Counted from the first letter of the stretch, positions 47,464-58,604 are shown. The stretch is DNA of 64,000 bases from Acanthacorydalis orientalis (GCA_034766995.1 CM068315.1:7327185-7391184), one strand, 5' to 3'. Numbers and translations: made by a program. The notes: generated by a model from the letters alone, not told the origin.

Positions 47464-47467
<4 letters not shown>
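46884..47467 (-). mobile_element. mar-E mariner deletion derivative, copy 3
   Basis: The left end TTAGATGAATACATTCATTC and the reverse-complemented right end TTAGGCATGAAAATTAATTC are a diverged terminal repeat. Both are directly flanked by TA, inside long TA arrays on each side. Internally it matches copy 1 (18453-18937) along its whole length, except that the short tatatata in copy 1 is replaced here by a 77-bp TA array (47262-47338). The remaining transposase N-terminus is more decayed than in copy 1. Confidence 0.72.
47262..47338. repeat. (TA)n array inside mar-E copy 3
   Basis: 77 bp, at the position of the short actatatata motif of mar-E copies 1 and 2. Followed by (GATA)3. Confidence 0.96.

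Positions 47468-47529
<62 letters not shown>
47467..47529. repeat. (TA)n microsatellite
   Basis: About 62 bp. Begins at the right target site of mar-E copy 3. Confidence 0.97.
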
Positions 47530-47531
<2 letters not shown>

Positions 47532-47699
47532 ACGACATTAATTTTGTATAATAAATGAAGTTTTTAAACTTTAAATAGTGAATTATTCATGTAATCCAAA
47601 TTAAAATAATAATGTACTAATTTTTTTATTAGAATATTTTCTTTTTATAAGAATACTTCATTGAAAAGTTAAATATTAAATTTTATAAATTAAATTATT

Positions 47700-48540
47700 C
47701 AGCAACTTATGCCATGGATACAACACATGCATGGGGATGTGCATTGTTCTGATGGAAAATGTTTTTTCTTTGATAAACATGGTCTACTTTCACGAATTGC
47801 TTGATCCAGTCGATTCAAAAGTTTAGCATAATACACTCCCGTTACCGTTTGACCCTTTGGAAGGTAGTCATTTAGCAAAATCTTTTTAGCATGCCAAAAA
47901 TTGAAGCCATATTTTCCAGCAAATTAAATTGATTTTTCTTTTTTTTTTTGGTGACATAGCATCACTATGCTTCCATTGCTTTGATTGTTGTTTTGACTCT
48001 GGAGTGTAGTGGTGAATCCAAGTTACATCTGTAGTCACAAATAACTGAATAAAGTCAGTCGTACCCCTTTTAAATCGATCCAAACAGTCTTGGGAAATTT
48101 GTACTTGAATGCGTTTATGATTATTTGTCAACAAACATGGCACCTATTTTACCGATAGCTTTTTCATACCTAATTCTTCAATTACGATGTGATACACGTG
48201 TTCAACCTCAGCAATTTCGGACACCTTCAATCGACTAATCCTGTAAGACAATATCGTGCATTTTGTGGATGATTTCTTCTGTCGTTGTAGTTTTTGGACG
48301 TCCACTACGTGGGTTATCTTCTAAGCTTGCACAGTCACATTTAAAATCAACTTCCCACTTCTTTACCGTTGTTTACGAAGATGCACTATCACCCAGTAAA
48401 TGTTTCATCTAATTAAAGATTTCTGTTGGCGTTAAGCTTTTTTGACAAAAAACTTTATTACTGCACAACGTTCAAATTTATCCATTTCAACAACAGCATA
48501 AAAAGAACTTTATTTAAATTGATGTTTGCAACAAACTGCT
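47700..48540 (-). mobile_element. mar-D mariner, 5' two thirds, truncated at both ends
   Basis: Homologous to 24571-25786 in the same reading order, from the transposase start (48485) to the second catalytic region. Neither terminal repeat is present. At the right it meets an oppositely oriented mar-A fragment. Confidence 0.75.
47705..48485 (-). pseudogene. mar-D transposase pseudogene, N-terminal two thirds
   Basis: MDKFERCAVIKFFVKKALTP (48485 leftward), then SLEDNPRSGRPKTTTTEEII, DRRLKVSEIAEVEHVYHIVI, and the long open part QISQDCLDRFKRGTTDFIQL, FVTTDVTWIHHYTPESKQQS. The first Asp is kept but followed by Val. Next is YLPKGQTVTGVYYAKLLNRL. The second catalytic region reads HQNNAHPHACVVSMA, with Asn for Asp. 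The third region is missing. Three or more stops. Confidence 0.8.
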
Positions 48541-48544
48541 TGAC

Positions 48545-49129
48545 ACATTAATGAGAACCAAAACAGTTTCCTAACCCGAAGCTTCATGAAAAAAGGTTAT
48601 GGTCACTGTTTGGTGGTCGGCAAGTGGGATCACTCACTACAATCTTAAATCCCGGTGAAACAATAACAGCAGAAAAATATTGTCAGGAAATTGAAAAAAT
48701 GTATGAGAAGTTGCATCGTTTACGGCCAAAAATAGTCAATTGAAGAGGACAAATTATTCTTCATGACAACACCAGACCACATATCTCACAAATGACTTTA
48801 AAAAAAATAAATGAACTCGATTATGAAACCTTACCTCCCCCATCTTATTCTCTGGACTTGTCTCGTCATTTTTTTAAACATTTTGAGTAATTTCTTATGA
48901 GAGAAGGTTTTTAAAGATCAAGAGCATCAGCTCAAAGCGCTTTCGATGAATTCGTTAATTCCAGGAGTTCAGAATTCTATCTTGTAGGAATAAACAAACT
49001 TGTTTCCCGTTGGGAAAAATGTGCGCAGGGCAATTGTCTTTATTTTGATTAATAAATATAATTTTTAACTGATATATTCGTCTTTCTATTCGATATGTAA
49101 AAATAGCAATTATTTTTGCACAAACCTAA
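48545..49129 (+). mobile_element. mar-A mariner, 3' half
   Basis: Ends attatttttgcacaaaccta plus a, followed by TA. The reverse complement TTAGGTTTGTGCAAAAATAA matches the 5' end of the copy at 60767 and resembles the Hsmar1 terminus. The 5' half is missing at the junction with mar-D. Confidence 0.78.
48550..49052 (+). pseudogene. mar-A transposase pseudogene, C-terminal half
   Basis: EPKQFPNPKLHEKKVMVTVW, then WSASGITHYNL, PGETITAEKYCQEIEKMYEK, ILHDNTRPHISQMTLKKINE (second Asp kept) and SYSLDLSRHFFKHFE. The residues around the third Asp (PTDY) have been deleted. The C-terminus SRWEKCAQGNCLYFD and stop (49050-49052) are intact. At least three stops or shifts. Confidence 0.8.
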
Positions 49130-49349
49130 TAAATAGACCATCTATAAAAAAGAAACACTTGTATTAAGAAATTTACGAAATCGTGCGTAAATTAGAATAA
49201 TAATTTTAATAATGATGTTGCTATTTTCTGAATGTAAACATTATATTATTTAAATATTTCGATCGTTCTAAAACAAACACACGTATAAATTATCTACGTT
49301 CAGTGATGGATAAAATAATAGTCCAATTTAATTGTAACCACTATGCAAA
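49130..49349. other. Anonymous AT-rich stretch
   Basis: Nothing recognised. Confidence 0.45.
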
Positions 49350-49790
49350 GAAATATTTCTGACTGACCTACGATACGTGTGGTTGTATCGATATACGTGC
49401 GTTCCATACTTCGCCTCGTGCCTCTCATATTTTTGTACGTCTATAAAAGGAAATCCTTAATTGGGTAAATGTTATCTCAAATTCGAAATCATTTTCCGTG
49501 TATCTGGATCGTAAATTGCATGCTTACCTGATGGAAATAGTTTCATTTACTTGCACGTTCAGCTGTACGTTAAATATTAGAATAGACGACTGGACGTGAA
49601 CCATCTACGATTATTTCGAACGAGCGGTACATATGTTGTTGGTGTGCTCGTATTTCAAAAAAAGAGTCGGGCCGATTCGTCCTGAAGATTTCTCTATCGA
49701 TACATTTAATGGGTTCCATACAATAAAACATATGTTCGCTTTTTAGAAAATATACTGACCACATTTCTTGTACTATGTTGAAACCATATA
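49350..49790 (-). other. GC-elevated island with a strong minus-strand splice donor
   Basis: Higher GC and no arrays. The minus-strand sequence ttccatCAG|GTAAGCATGC (GT at 49526-49527) is a near-ideal 5' splice site, so a minus-strand exon would end at 49528. The 64-codon minus ORF (49570-49764, starting MWSVYFLKSEHMFYCMEPIK) stops before that donor. If the exon is real, it is therefore untranslated or read in another frame. No family recognised. Confidence 0.35.
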
Positions 49791-50698
49791 TGTATGTTTA
49801 GATATAAAAATTCGTTATATTTATAAACGACCGTTAGAAATGACAAGAATAATGAATTGAATTCACTTATCTTTATTTATTATCGTGTAGAATATTTAGA
49901 TTTGATCTTTTTCTCAAAATAGCTGAACAGTCGTCTGTAATAATTAATCAAGTTCTTTTTTTTATTATTTGTAGGAAAAATGTCAATATATTAATAGATA
50001 ATACTTTGAAATTCCTAATTACATACTTTAAAGAGAATGAATTATTACAATTTCTATTTGTTAATATTATTATAATATTTTATAATAATGATACAGAAAG
50101 ATCTGTTAAGGATGTCATGTTTATTGAATTTTTTATCATAAATAAGTAATGTACAATTTTTACTCTGACTGTTTACTATATATATATACAATTTAATTTC
50201 ATTTTAATTCTCGAATATATTTTAACATTTGAAAAATTAAAAAACTACAATTTTAAGTAAAAGAAACAAATCACATGATAAAAAATTCATATTTCGCATT
50301 TTTAATGATTGTTCTTTCATTTATACAAGGAGATATTTAGAAAAAAACGTACAGTGAATGTCTAAGTCAATTAAAAAAATATTAAAAGTGATCGAAGCCA
50401 AATGGCTTGCACGAAGAACTGTTGACTGATGTATCACGAGTTTAATAGTAGGTTTGTGAAATATGTTATCTTTCATTAATAAAGTGATTGTGTAGAACGC
50501 TTAATGAATTCAAGATCGATATCGTTCTAAATTAACTTTAAAATATAATTACACGAAGTTCATGACTTCAAAATAGAATAAGAATACAAAAATAGTTTTA
50601 TACAAACCTTTTTTAGAGAGTCATTGCAAATAAACACGGAGATGCGATTATCATTATTTGTTTCGAGTAAATAGATTCGCTAGCATTTTGATTAAATA
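49791..50698. other. Anonymous AT-rich stretch
   Basis: Nothing recognised. Confidence 0.5.
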
Positions 50699-50728
50699 TT
50701 AGGGTGGTAGGAAAATAATTACGGTTTT
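50699..50728. mobile_element. Solo mar-B terminal repeat
   Basis: TTAGGGTGGTAGGAAAATAA followed by ttacggtttt, directly after TA (50697-50698), nearly identical to the ends of mar-B copies 1 and 2. Nothing mariner-like follows, so it is a truncated copy. Confidence 0.75.
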
Positions 50729-51500
50729 AATAAAATAATAATTTAAAAAAAAACTTTATTGTTTGAGTATGGAAAATGTTTTATTAATCATATTATAACA
50801 GTAAATCAATTGTAATTGCTCTCTGGTTCAAATATACTTGTAATTAAAAAATAGTACAGAAATCAACAAACTGAACAAAGAAATAAACAGTTATAAATCT
50901 AAAAGACCGTCACTAGAATGGATTATAATAGTTGAATGTTATACTGAAGCAGCATTGATTATTAAAAAAATAATAGTAATAATAGTAGAGATAATAATAT
51001 TACATCTTTTTTTAAACAGTTTTGATCTCCATGATAAATTAGGTACATGAACTGTGTTAAAACTCAATATAAGTCAAATATAAGTCTGATATTTTAAATT
51101 GTTACCACCAACTTACACCTGAAAAAGAAAAAAATGTAACTGATTGTATGATGATAGTGTGCATACATTTTTATGGACACTGTATATATATATATATATA
51201 TATTTATAATAATAATAAATAGCTTGAATTAAAAACTTACAAAATATTTGATCTTATATTAATTAATTAATGCTAATCTCTTCTTTATTTGTGATTTTAT
51301 TTCAGACTCTGAGAATCTTTTGAATTTTCTTTATTGTCAACAATTTCTTTACGGATTGGTTTATAAAGTTATTTACTTGTAATATCCTTCTTGTCTTTTG
51401 TAAATAATTTATCGATGATATTATTTGTTAAAAAATTTATCATGAAATTTCAATTAGTTCTGTATTATTTCAGCCAATGCTGTTATGAAATGTATATAAT
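50729..51500. other. Anonymous AT-rich stretch
   Basis: A short TA array at 51182-51204; nothing else. Confidence 0.5.
51182..51204. repeat. Short (TA)n array
   Basis: 23 bp. Confidence 0.93.
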
Positions 51501-51501
51501 T

Positions 51502-51538
<37 letters not shown>

Positions 51539-51541
51539 ATG

Positions 51542-51585
<44 letters not shown>
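51501..51585. repeat. (TA)n(TG)n(TA)n compound
   Basis: About 85 bp, with a 20-bp TG core. Confidence 0.96.
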
Positions 51586-51589
<4 letters not shown>

Positions 51590-51592
51590 AAA

Positions 51593-51857
51593 TAGTGGTG
51601 CACCCAAGGAGGGAGGAACCAAGGAGTCTTGGCACTCCCCAAAGGAAAAAATCACAATCCTATGTATACACATAGAGAGATTAATGTAACCACGATTGAA
51701 GTAATTCAAGAGCTTTGTAAAAAAAAAAAGAAAACTGAATTTAATTCTAAAAAGTAAATAAATTGTTACAATTACCTAATGAATTTTATTGAATTCACAG
51801 TAAAAAAATCTTAGTCTGTTCAACTCGGCCCCATGCAAGACTTAATCCTGAATGCAC

Positions 51858-51862
<5 letters not shown>
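51593..51862. mobile_element. Possible MITE with TAGTGGTGCA ends
   Basis: Starts TAGTGGTGCACCC and ends GAATGCACCACTA, a perfect 10-bp inverted repeat, 270 bp apart. The left end is GC-rich (aaggagggaggaaccaagga). If TA is the target duplication the ends are GTGGTGCA. An 8-bp hAT-like duplication is not supported. The right end runs into a TA array. Confidence 0.4.

Positions 51863-51916
<54 letters not shown>
51860..51916. repeat. (TA)n microsatellite
   Basis: 57 bp. Confidence 0.97.
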
Positions 51917-51919
<3 letters not shown>

Positions 51920-52235
51920 ATACATCGTACGAGTACTCATATGTATTTTATTCAGGTATGTAATAAACGAGTACCAGTATGGCCATTAACTGGTCACTAC
52001 AAACCACTCTGGAATTAAACTGAATCTGTATAAAAAAGAGAAAGTCAACACTGAATCAGTTCATGCTTACGTTGACCTGCATTTAAAAGTTGTAAACAGA
52101 AGTGACGTAGCACATTTTTGGACTTAGATTATGTTGAAAGATATACTGGGTCAGTATAATAATACTAGAACAATATAACGAACATAAAAAACATTCCACA
52201 AACAATTAAACGAGTTTGTGTTTTATATAAACATG

Positions 52236-52239
<4 letters not shown>
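51917..52239. other. Anonymous stretch
   Basis: Slightly higher GC, nothing recognised. Confidence 0.45.

Positions 52240-52300
<61 letters not shown>
52240..52300. repeat. (TA)n microsatellite
   Basis: 61 bp. Confidence 0.97.
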
Positions 52301-52303
<3 letters not shown>

Positions 52304-52947
52304 CGTACAAGGCGTACTTTGAACACCAAAAAATTGTTTGTTATTTTCGAATGCGTCTCATTCAGTAGGAATAAAAAATAAGTCTAAAACTTAGTATTTG
52401 AGGAGAGCGTCTCTCTAAGTGCCAAGTAAATAGAGAAGTAAACATTTTATTTACATTATTACATACATTTATTTAAACAAGTACATTTAATTTACATTAA
52501 TATTAAATGCCACCAATTCACCCACCAGAAATATAATAACTTGAGAATTAAAATATCTTGTAATACTTGAATTGAATAACTCATATTTTTATGGTTTTTG
52601 TATCTTTGGAAAAAAATCTAATAACGTTGCTGTGTTAAATGGTAATCGTGGTGTTTCATCTTCGAATAATTTTCACCGAAACATATTAAAATTATGCACT
52701 CGGTTGATGTAAAAACAATGACGAAATTATAATTAATATGTAAAAAGTAACTCATTACAACGTACAAAATATGCACTACTATTTACAGAAACATACATAA
52801 TAAAGCTGGTAATTTAGACGGAAAAAATCTTCGCATGTCGATGTAATCAGAAATAATTAGATAATGATATGCGAGAGCTACGTATTGTATTGTAATTATG
52901 AAACGTGTTTCGAAGAAAAAGCATTTTTCGGTATATTTGTATGCATT
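52301..52947. other. Anonymous stretch
   Basis: Nothing recognised. Confidence 0.45.
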
Positions 52948-53005
52948 ATATATGTATGTATATATATATACATATGTGTGTGTGTGTGTGTTTGTGTGTA
53001 TGCGC
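52948..53005. repeat. (TA)n(TG)n compound
   Basis: Mixed TA/TATG/CATA then TG run. Confidence 0.94.
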
Positions 53006-53360
53006 GTAATATATTGTACAGTTTTCTTAGATGTACATTAAATTTTTTCTGAGAAAAAGTCTATTAAACAAAACGATTTGAATACATTTGTATTTAAAAC
53101 AGATGTAAAATTATTTTTAATTGTTTCTATAAATGAAAATACGGTAATTATACGTGACTGACAACAAATGTATGTTCTTAATTGCTGTTTGATCTCGTTT
53201 TAGTAAATGTCGTAATTATGGAATGGAAATATTTGAATCAATTCGAAAACAATTATGTTAATGTAATATTTGATAAGCTCCGAATAAACATCCATATATT
53301 TATTCGTACAATCATACACATCTCCATTTATTATAAAGTAATGCATGTGACCAAACACAA

Positions 53361-53361
<1 letters not shown>
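53006..53361. other. Anonymous stretch
   Basis: No element recognised. Confidence 0.45.

Positions 53362-53413
<52 letters not shown>
53362..53413. repeat. (TA)n microsatellite
   Basis: About 52 bp. Abuts the mar-A element. Confidence 0.97.
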
Positions 53414-53415
<2 letters not shown>

Positions 53416-53416
<1 letters not shown>

Positions 53417-54683
53417 GGGTGTAAGATGTGAAATTGCGGAATTTGTAGGTGAGAATTAAAATGCAATATTTTTAACGAAATAAAATATATTTAAACAAAA
53501 TAGGCTCCATCAGCTTCAATGGTCTTTTATCGACGAGAAATTAGATTGTTCATACCATTTTTATAAAAATCAACATTTTTAGAGCTTATAAAGGCTTCGA
53601 ATCGTTGAATCACTTCTGTTTGGTTTCGGAATTTTCTATTTCTTAACTAATATTCCAAGTGGGGAAAAAGATAATAGTCTGTCGGTGAAAGATCTGGTGA
53701 ATAAGGGGGATGCGGTAAAATTTCATAATTTAATGAATTTAATTTGGAAATTATGGTTCGAGATGTGAGTGGTCGAGCATTGTCTTGCAATAGTACTGGG
53801 CCATATTTATTGATTAGCATTGGCTGTTTTGTTTTTATTTTTTCATTCATATTGTTGATTTCGCGACAGTATGAATCAGCCGTTATTGCTTCGCCTGGTT
53901 TTAGAAAATAATAATGGATTATTCCTTTATTTTTCCACCACACAGTAACCATAAGTTTTTTTTGATGTAATGACGGCTTGGGTACTTGTCCTGGAGCTTC
54001 ATTTGCATTTAACCATTGTCCAGATTATTTTCTGTTATCATACAGAATCCATTTTCCCTCACAAGTAATGATTCGATTTAAAAATGGCGTTTTATCATTT
54101 CGAATCATCAATAAAGAACATGCCTCTCAGTTTATGACCATTTGTCAATTCATGCGGCACCCACTTATCTAGCTTTTTCACCTTTCCTATTGCTGCGAGG
54201 TGACGAGAAACAGTTATAATACTAACACTTAAATCACATGCGAAAGCTCGAATTGTTGTACGTGGATTAGCTTCCGTCATGGCTCTTAAATGTTCTTCGT
54301 TCACAATGGTTTTGGGCCTTCCTCGAGGCTTATGTTGACGTTCATATTACCGGAACGAAATTTTTTGAACCATAATTGAATTGTTCTCTGGCTAGCCGAC
54401 CCTTTTCCGAAAACTCTATTGATATTCCTATCTATTACCGCTGCATTGTGCCTCAACTTGAACTCTTACAAAAAAAGTAGACGCAAAAATATTTTGTGGA
54501 CATCATCTTGTTAAAGAGTATAAAAAAAATAAAAATAACAACTTCGTATTTAAAAACAATTGAAGGGGATAGTACATTAGTCAATTCCAAATAGTTGAAC
54601 TTGTAAAATATTGCACAGAACCTTTCTCAATCGCGGTCGACCTCTGACTGACTGAAATTCGGCAACTTAATATGTCAATCTAA
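53416..54683 (-). mobile_element. mar-A mariner, full-length copy (1268 bp)
   Basis: The best-preserved transposon here by length. TA flanks at 53414-53415 and 54684-54685. The 5' end (right, reverse-complemented TTAGATTGACATATTAAGTT) and 3' end (left, tgggtgtaagatgtgaaatt) are diverged terminal repeats that both continue with the gcsraattt word. The length is that of a complete mariner. The 3' end matches the other mar-A copy at 61670. Confidence 0.85.
53527..54506 (-). pseudogene. mar-A transposase pseudogene, near full length
   Basis: Minus strand from the ATG at 54506 to the stop at 53527, about 326 codons. In order: a frameshifted first HTH; the second-HTH segment NEEHLRAMTEANPRTTIRAF and VSRHLAAIGKVKKLDKWVPH; the first catalytic region RIITCEGKWILYDNRK, where the Asp of CDEKW is lost; KKLMVTVWWKNKGIIHYYFL; LLQDNARPLTSRTIISKLNS (second Asp kept); and HPPYSPDLSPTDYYLFPHLE (third Asp kept, 34 residues from the second). 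A stop follows LEY. The family resembles the transposase part of SETMAR/Hsmar1 (cecropia-like mariners), which is recognition of the family and not a database result. Confidence 0.88.
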
Positions 54684-55278
54684 TATGTGCAGGTTAATTC
54701 AAAAAGGGTAATCATAAATATGATATTTAAATAATCTTATAATTTTTCAGCAATTAGAAAAGCAATTAATATATATATATATATATATATACATATATAT
54801 GGTTAAAATATTTTTGACTAATTACATAATTATAAATTTTATTTATCCAAGTGTATTTAATTTAAAAATTTATTAATTCTTGTTGTTATAAAATACATGA
54901 CTGATATGTTTGTAATTATTTTATAAGCTTTAATTATCGTTAATTTTTATTTTTGAAAAAAAAAACAAATATTTAATAATTATTTTACTTAATTATAAAT
55001 CATAATATGCAATTTCCAGTTATGACTTAAAATATAAAAATGTACGCTTACAAAACAATTAGTTACAAATGAGTATTAATGAAATGCATTCTTTTAGCTA
55101 CGTATCAAAATAATATTTTTAATAAATTAGTCTCTTTGTAGAATGTTTTAAGAAATGATTTTAAAAATACTTTTCCGGTTCGATTTTTGACCGCTGGGTT
55201 GTTAACATTAATCTAAAATAACGAACATACAAGTGTCAATACAAACATTAGTTATGAAGAAGTTTTGTATATAAGAAG

Positions 55279-55281
<3 letters not shown>
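54684..55281. other. Anonymous AT-rich stretch
   Basis: TA array at 54768-54799; nothing else. Confidence 0.5.
54768..54799. repeat. (TA)n microsatellite
   Basis: 32 bp with one CATA. Confidence 0.95.

Positions 55282-55314
<33 letters not shown>
55282..55314. repeat. (TA)n microsatellite
   Basis: 33 bp, at the left edge of repeat R copy 3. Confidence 0.96.
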
Positions 55315-55316
<2 letters not shown>

Positions 55317-55319
55317 GAA

Positions 55320-55494
55320 GATATAGAAGGGGGCTTCGTCCACTGTTCGCTATGCTCGTCAACCCCCAGGCTCATTGCGTTCGCCCACTTCTCAATTGTA
55401 AACATGTACATACAACCGAATGAAAAAATTAATATATTTTTTAAAACTCATTATATCTATATAATTATTATCAAATATATAAACAACGTAATCG

Positions 55495-55537
<43 letters not shown>

Positions 55538-55570
55538 AGAGTGTGTGTATGTTAGAATGCTTTTTAAAAT
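55320..55570. repeat. Dispersed repeat R, copy 3 (with internal TA array)
   Basis: gttcgctatgctcgtcaacc and ggctcattgcgttcgcccac, then ccgaatgaaaaaatt and ttaaaactcattat, match copy 1 (16345-16630) over about 150 bp in order. A TA array (55494-55534) ending tatgttagagtgtgtg follows, as in copy 2. Confidence 0.65.
55494..55534. repeat. (TA)n microsatellite
   Basis: 41 bp. Confidence 0.96.
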
Positions 55571-55632
55571 GGCAGTAGATTATTTTTTGCAACCTTTTAG
55601 TTTTTTGTGGCTAAATACTATTAAATATATCT

Positions 55633-55635
<3 letters not shown>

Positions 55636-55716
<81 letters not shown>
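55636..55716. repeat. (TA)n(GA)n compound
   Basis: TA about 54 bp, GA about 27 bp. Confidence 0.97.
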
Positions 55717-55719
<3 letters not shown>

Positions 55720-56660
55720 GGAAGACTATGGAGTGCAAATAAATTTTATTTATCAGCCAGTTTCCTGACTACTTTGTCCATTTAAACTTCTTGTACTTTT
55801 AAACATCATTTTTGTTTTTTAATTCACCAGTTTCTTGACTATCTAGTTTTTTTATAGTTTTAAAAATCATATTTATTTTTTAATTCACAGCTTTATAAAA
55901 TATTCTGTACTTCATTTTAATTTAAAAAAAAATCATTTCTCATCAAGAAACTCAAATAATGTAATTTGAATACTATCATAAAATATTCTACAGAATTTTT
56001 AACTGAATTCTATAAATAAAATTTCGTTTTGTTCGTTTTTTCTCAATTCTTCTTGTTGATCTATTTGAAAGTCCCATATAATTACAAAATAATATATTCT
56101 TAATTTATATATCATTGTTTGTACATAATTTTTTTGATATTCTTTTTGTTATATCTGTTTTAATTTTCTTAACAATGCTATTTAAAAAAGTTGTTAAAAA
56201 CTAATCGTTATTAAAATCACAGACAAGAATTCGACAGATAAATTATTATTGTACTGTCAATTAATATTTTCCTTTGATGATTAAATGTTTATAAGGTTCT
56301 TACGACTAAATTGATTATTTGTTTGAGAAACGTTGTTTGAAAACAAAATCACGTTATAATTAGATATACTTTTATTTAAAACAGTTTTAAATATGGTACA
56401 GGACATGCAATAATCATTTTAATGTTATTTTTGTTGTAACATGATAAGCATTCAAAATAAATACATAAAAAAGCAAAATCGCTTATTTACACGCACTAAA
56501 TACATAAACAATTAAATGAATGTAATAAAAATACTCAGTTGAATTCTAAGAAAATTTTATAATTAATTCTTTTATGAGTAAGCACATCCAATAAAATAAA
56601 AAATTAGGCAACTTATTACAGTTTATTTTCAAGATATACTTATTAGACAAAGAAATATTT

Positions 56661-56662
<2 letters not shown>
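55717..56662. other. Anonymous AT-rich stretch
   Basis: A duplicated segment: ccagtttcctgactac (about 55757) and ccagtttcttgactat (about 55827) precede similar sequences, a degenerate 70-bp tandem duplication. Nothing else recognised. Confidence 0.45.
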
Positions 56663-56709
<47 letters not shown>

Positions 56710-56710
56710 A
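56663..56710. repeat. (TA)n microsatellite
   Basis: About 45 bp. Confidence 0.96.
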
Positions 56711-57699
56711 ATGAAAAATTATAGTAATTTATAATAATAATTGAAAAAATAGTATTAGTATAGATAAAACAATTACAAATATAGACATGAATACAAAAAA
56801 AATTATGAACACACCTTTAAATAACCGTAAAACGTCTAAAAGATCGTTTATTTTTATCTTCAGCATGTCTTATGCGCATCTGATACACCTGTGCCGACAA
56901 AAGACCTCACTTACCATATAAATGCTTTTAAAAGTTTCCATATAAACATTGTATTGTGCAGAGAAAACAGGAAGATGGTGTTTGATACGATATTCGTCTT
57001 TTAACATAATTGTCTATTCTTTTATAGCCTTTTATTTCGTTAAAACACAATTGAATGCTATTTACATACACTATTATTATTATTTTATTAAATACATTCT
57101 AACCAAAATATATTCATACAAGTTTTGTATCAATGGGGACAATTTTGTGAATTTTTCATTGTTCTTAAAATGTATCATATGTGTTTTTTGTTTCGGAAAG
57201 AAAATATATTTTTTTTATAATGAATAAAACGTTATATATAAATTATATATATATATGTATATATATGAACATATGTGTGTATGTATGTATTTTTGTATGT
57301 ATATGTGTATGTATGTGTGAAGTTTGAAATTAGTATATATTTTTTAAATAAATTCTATATAATTTTTTATAAATAATTTGTTACCATCGATATACTGTTA
57401 GGATTATCTGATACATTTATAACAATTTAGGCAACCAATACAATCATTTCTATATTCTATAAATTGATTTAAACACCAACAGATTCTTACATTGTGTAAT
57501 ATTATTTTAACTCCACCCTTATACTCTAATTAAATGTTCTGTTAAGTTCTTAAAACACTTCTTCTAAGACAATATTTATTTTTTTTTCGTTAAGCATTTT
57601 TATAAATTTTATTGATTTTGTCTATAAATCTGCTACTCTTATTTTTAAAGTTTAATTTATATTTCACAATTATAATGTTTCTACAAGTGTTTTTCTTTT
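56711..57699. other. Anonymous AT-rich stretch
   Basis: Interrupted TA/TATG run at 57237-57320. The 92-codon ORF at 56949-57227 is rich in Tyr, Phe and Ile with no family features. Confidence 0.45.
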
Positions 57700-57990
57700 T
57701 ATACTTAAACTAATATAATATTTTTAAATATACACTTTAGTCTTTTTTCTTCTAAACTAATGTACATATTACTCTTTTCTTGATTTTTTGACTTCCCATA
57801 CAACACCCATGATCCAATTCCAAACATTTCCAACAACCTCCTTTCATTTCTATTTAAAATTTCCAAATATACTTCATCATTTTTGTATTCATTTAAGCTT
57901 CGATAACATACCAAACTCTTTTTTGATTTCATTTCGTGTAATAATTTTCTTACTTTTTTTCTTTCATATTCCCTTTTTAATTAATTTTAT
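57700..57990 (-). mobile_element. Non-LTR retrotransposon ORF2 C-terminal remnant (tentative)
   Basis: A single minus frame is open from about 57985 to 57705, reading LKREYERKKVRKLLHEMKSK, then KSLVCYRSLNEYKNDEVYLE, ILNRNERRLLEMFGIGSWVL, YGKSKNQEKSNMYISLEEKR. The order MK.K.SL..Y...., R..R..L...R.GS, then a degenerate C/EE segment resembles the C-terminal region of LINE ORF2 proteins seen in insects. Unlike background ORFs, it is charged and not Tyr/Ile-driven. No zinc-binding Cys pair remains. A small host gene exon is the alternative. Confidence 0.4.
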
Positions 57991-58207
57991 TATCTAGTTT
58001 ATGTTTACATATTATTGTTTAAGTTGAGTTCGCTAATGCAATTTTTGATTTATTACTTATTCGAAATAAGTACTTTAAAACAGCATCTCTGTAATATTTT
58101 TGTCATTATTCTTGAGTATGAGATAATATGCTAAAGGTCGAGTGCTATTAAAGTCTTTTAATTTTATTTTTCGCATTTATAATTATCTTGTGGAATTTTC
58201 TGTTGAT
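57991..58207. other. Anonymous AT-rich stretch
   Basis: Nothing recognised. Confidence 0.45.
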
Positions 58208-58211
58208 ATAA

Positions 58212-58246
<35 letters not shown>

Positions 58247-58309
58247 CATATATGTGTATATATATATATATATATACAATATATGTACATATAAATATGT
58301 ATATATACT
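58208..58309. repeat. Interrupted (TA)n/(TATG)n/(CATA)n array
   Basis: About 102 bp. Confidence 0.94.
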
Positions 58310-58604
58310 ATTCTGTCAATTGTCAGTATAGATTTATAACTTTTTTAAAAAAATGGCTGTTGTGTTTTGGCAGTTAGACTATATTATTATTGTCTAAAAT
58401 TTCATCAATTTTCCTTTGGTATTTTCTAAGATCATTTAAAAAATTTATTTACATAAAATTAGAAAAAGTGTTGAATTTTACTCGTAGTAACTGCAAAAAT
58501 TGTATTTATGTAAAACGTTCCATACAGTTGTTGAAGGGAACTTTTATTAATAACTGAAATGAGATTTTTTAGTTTGTTAGGAAAAGATTGTAGTTTTTGT
58601 TTTC

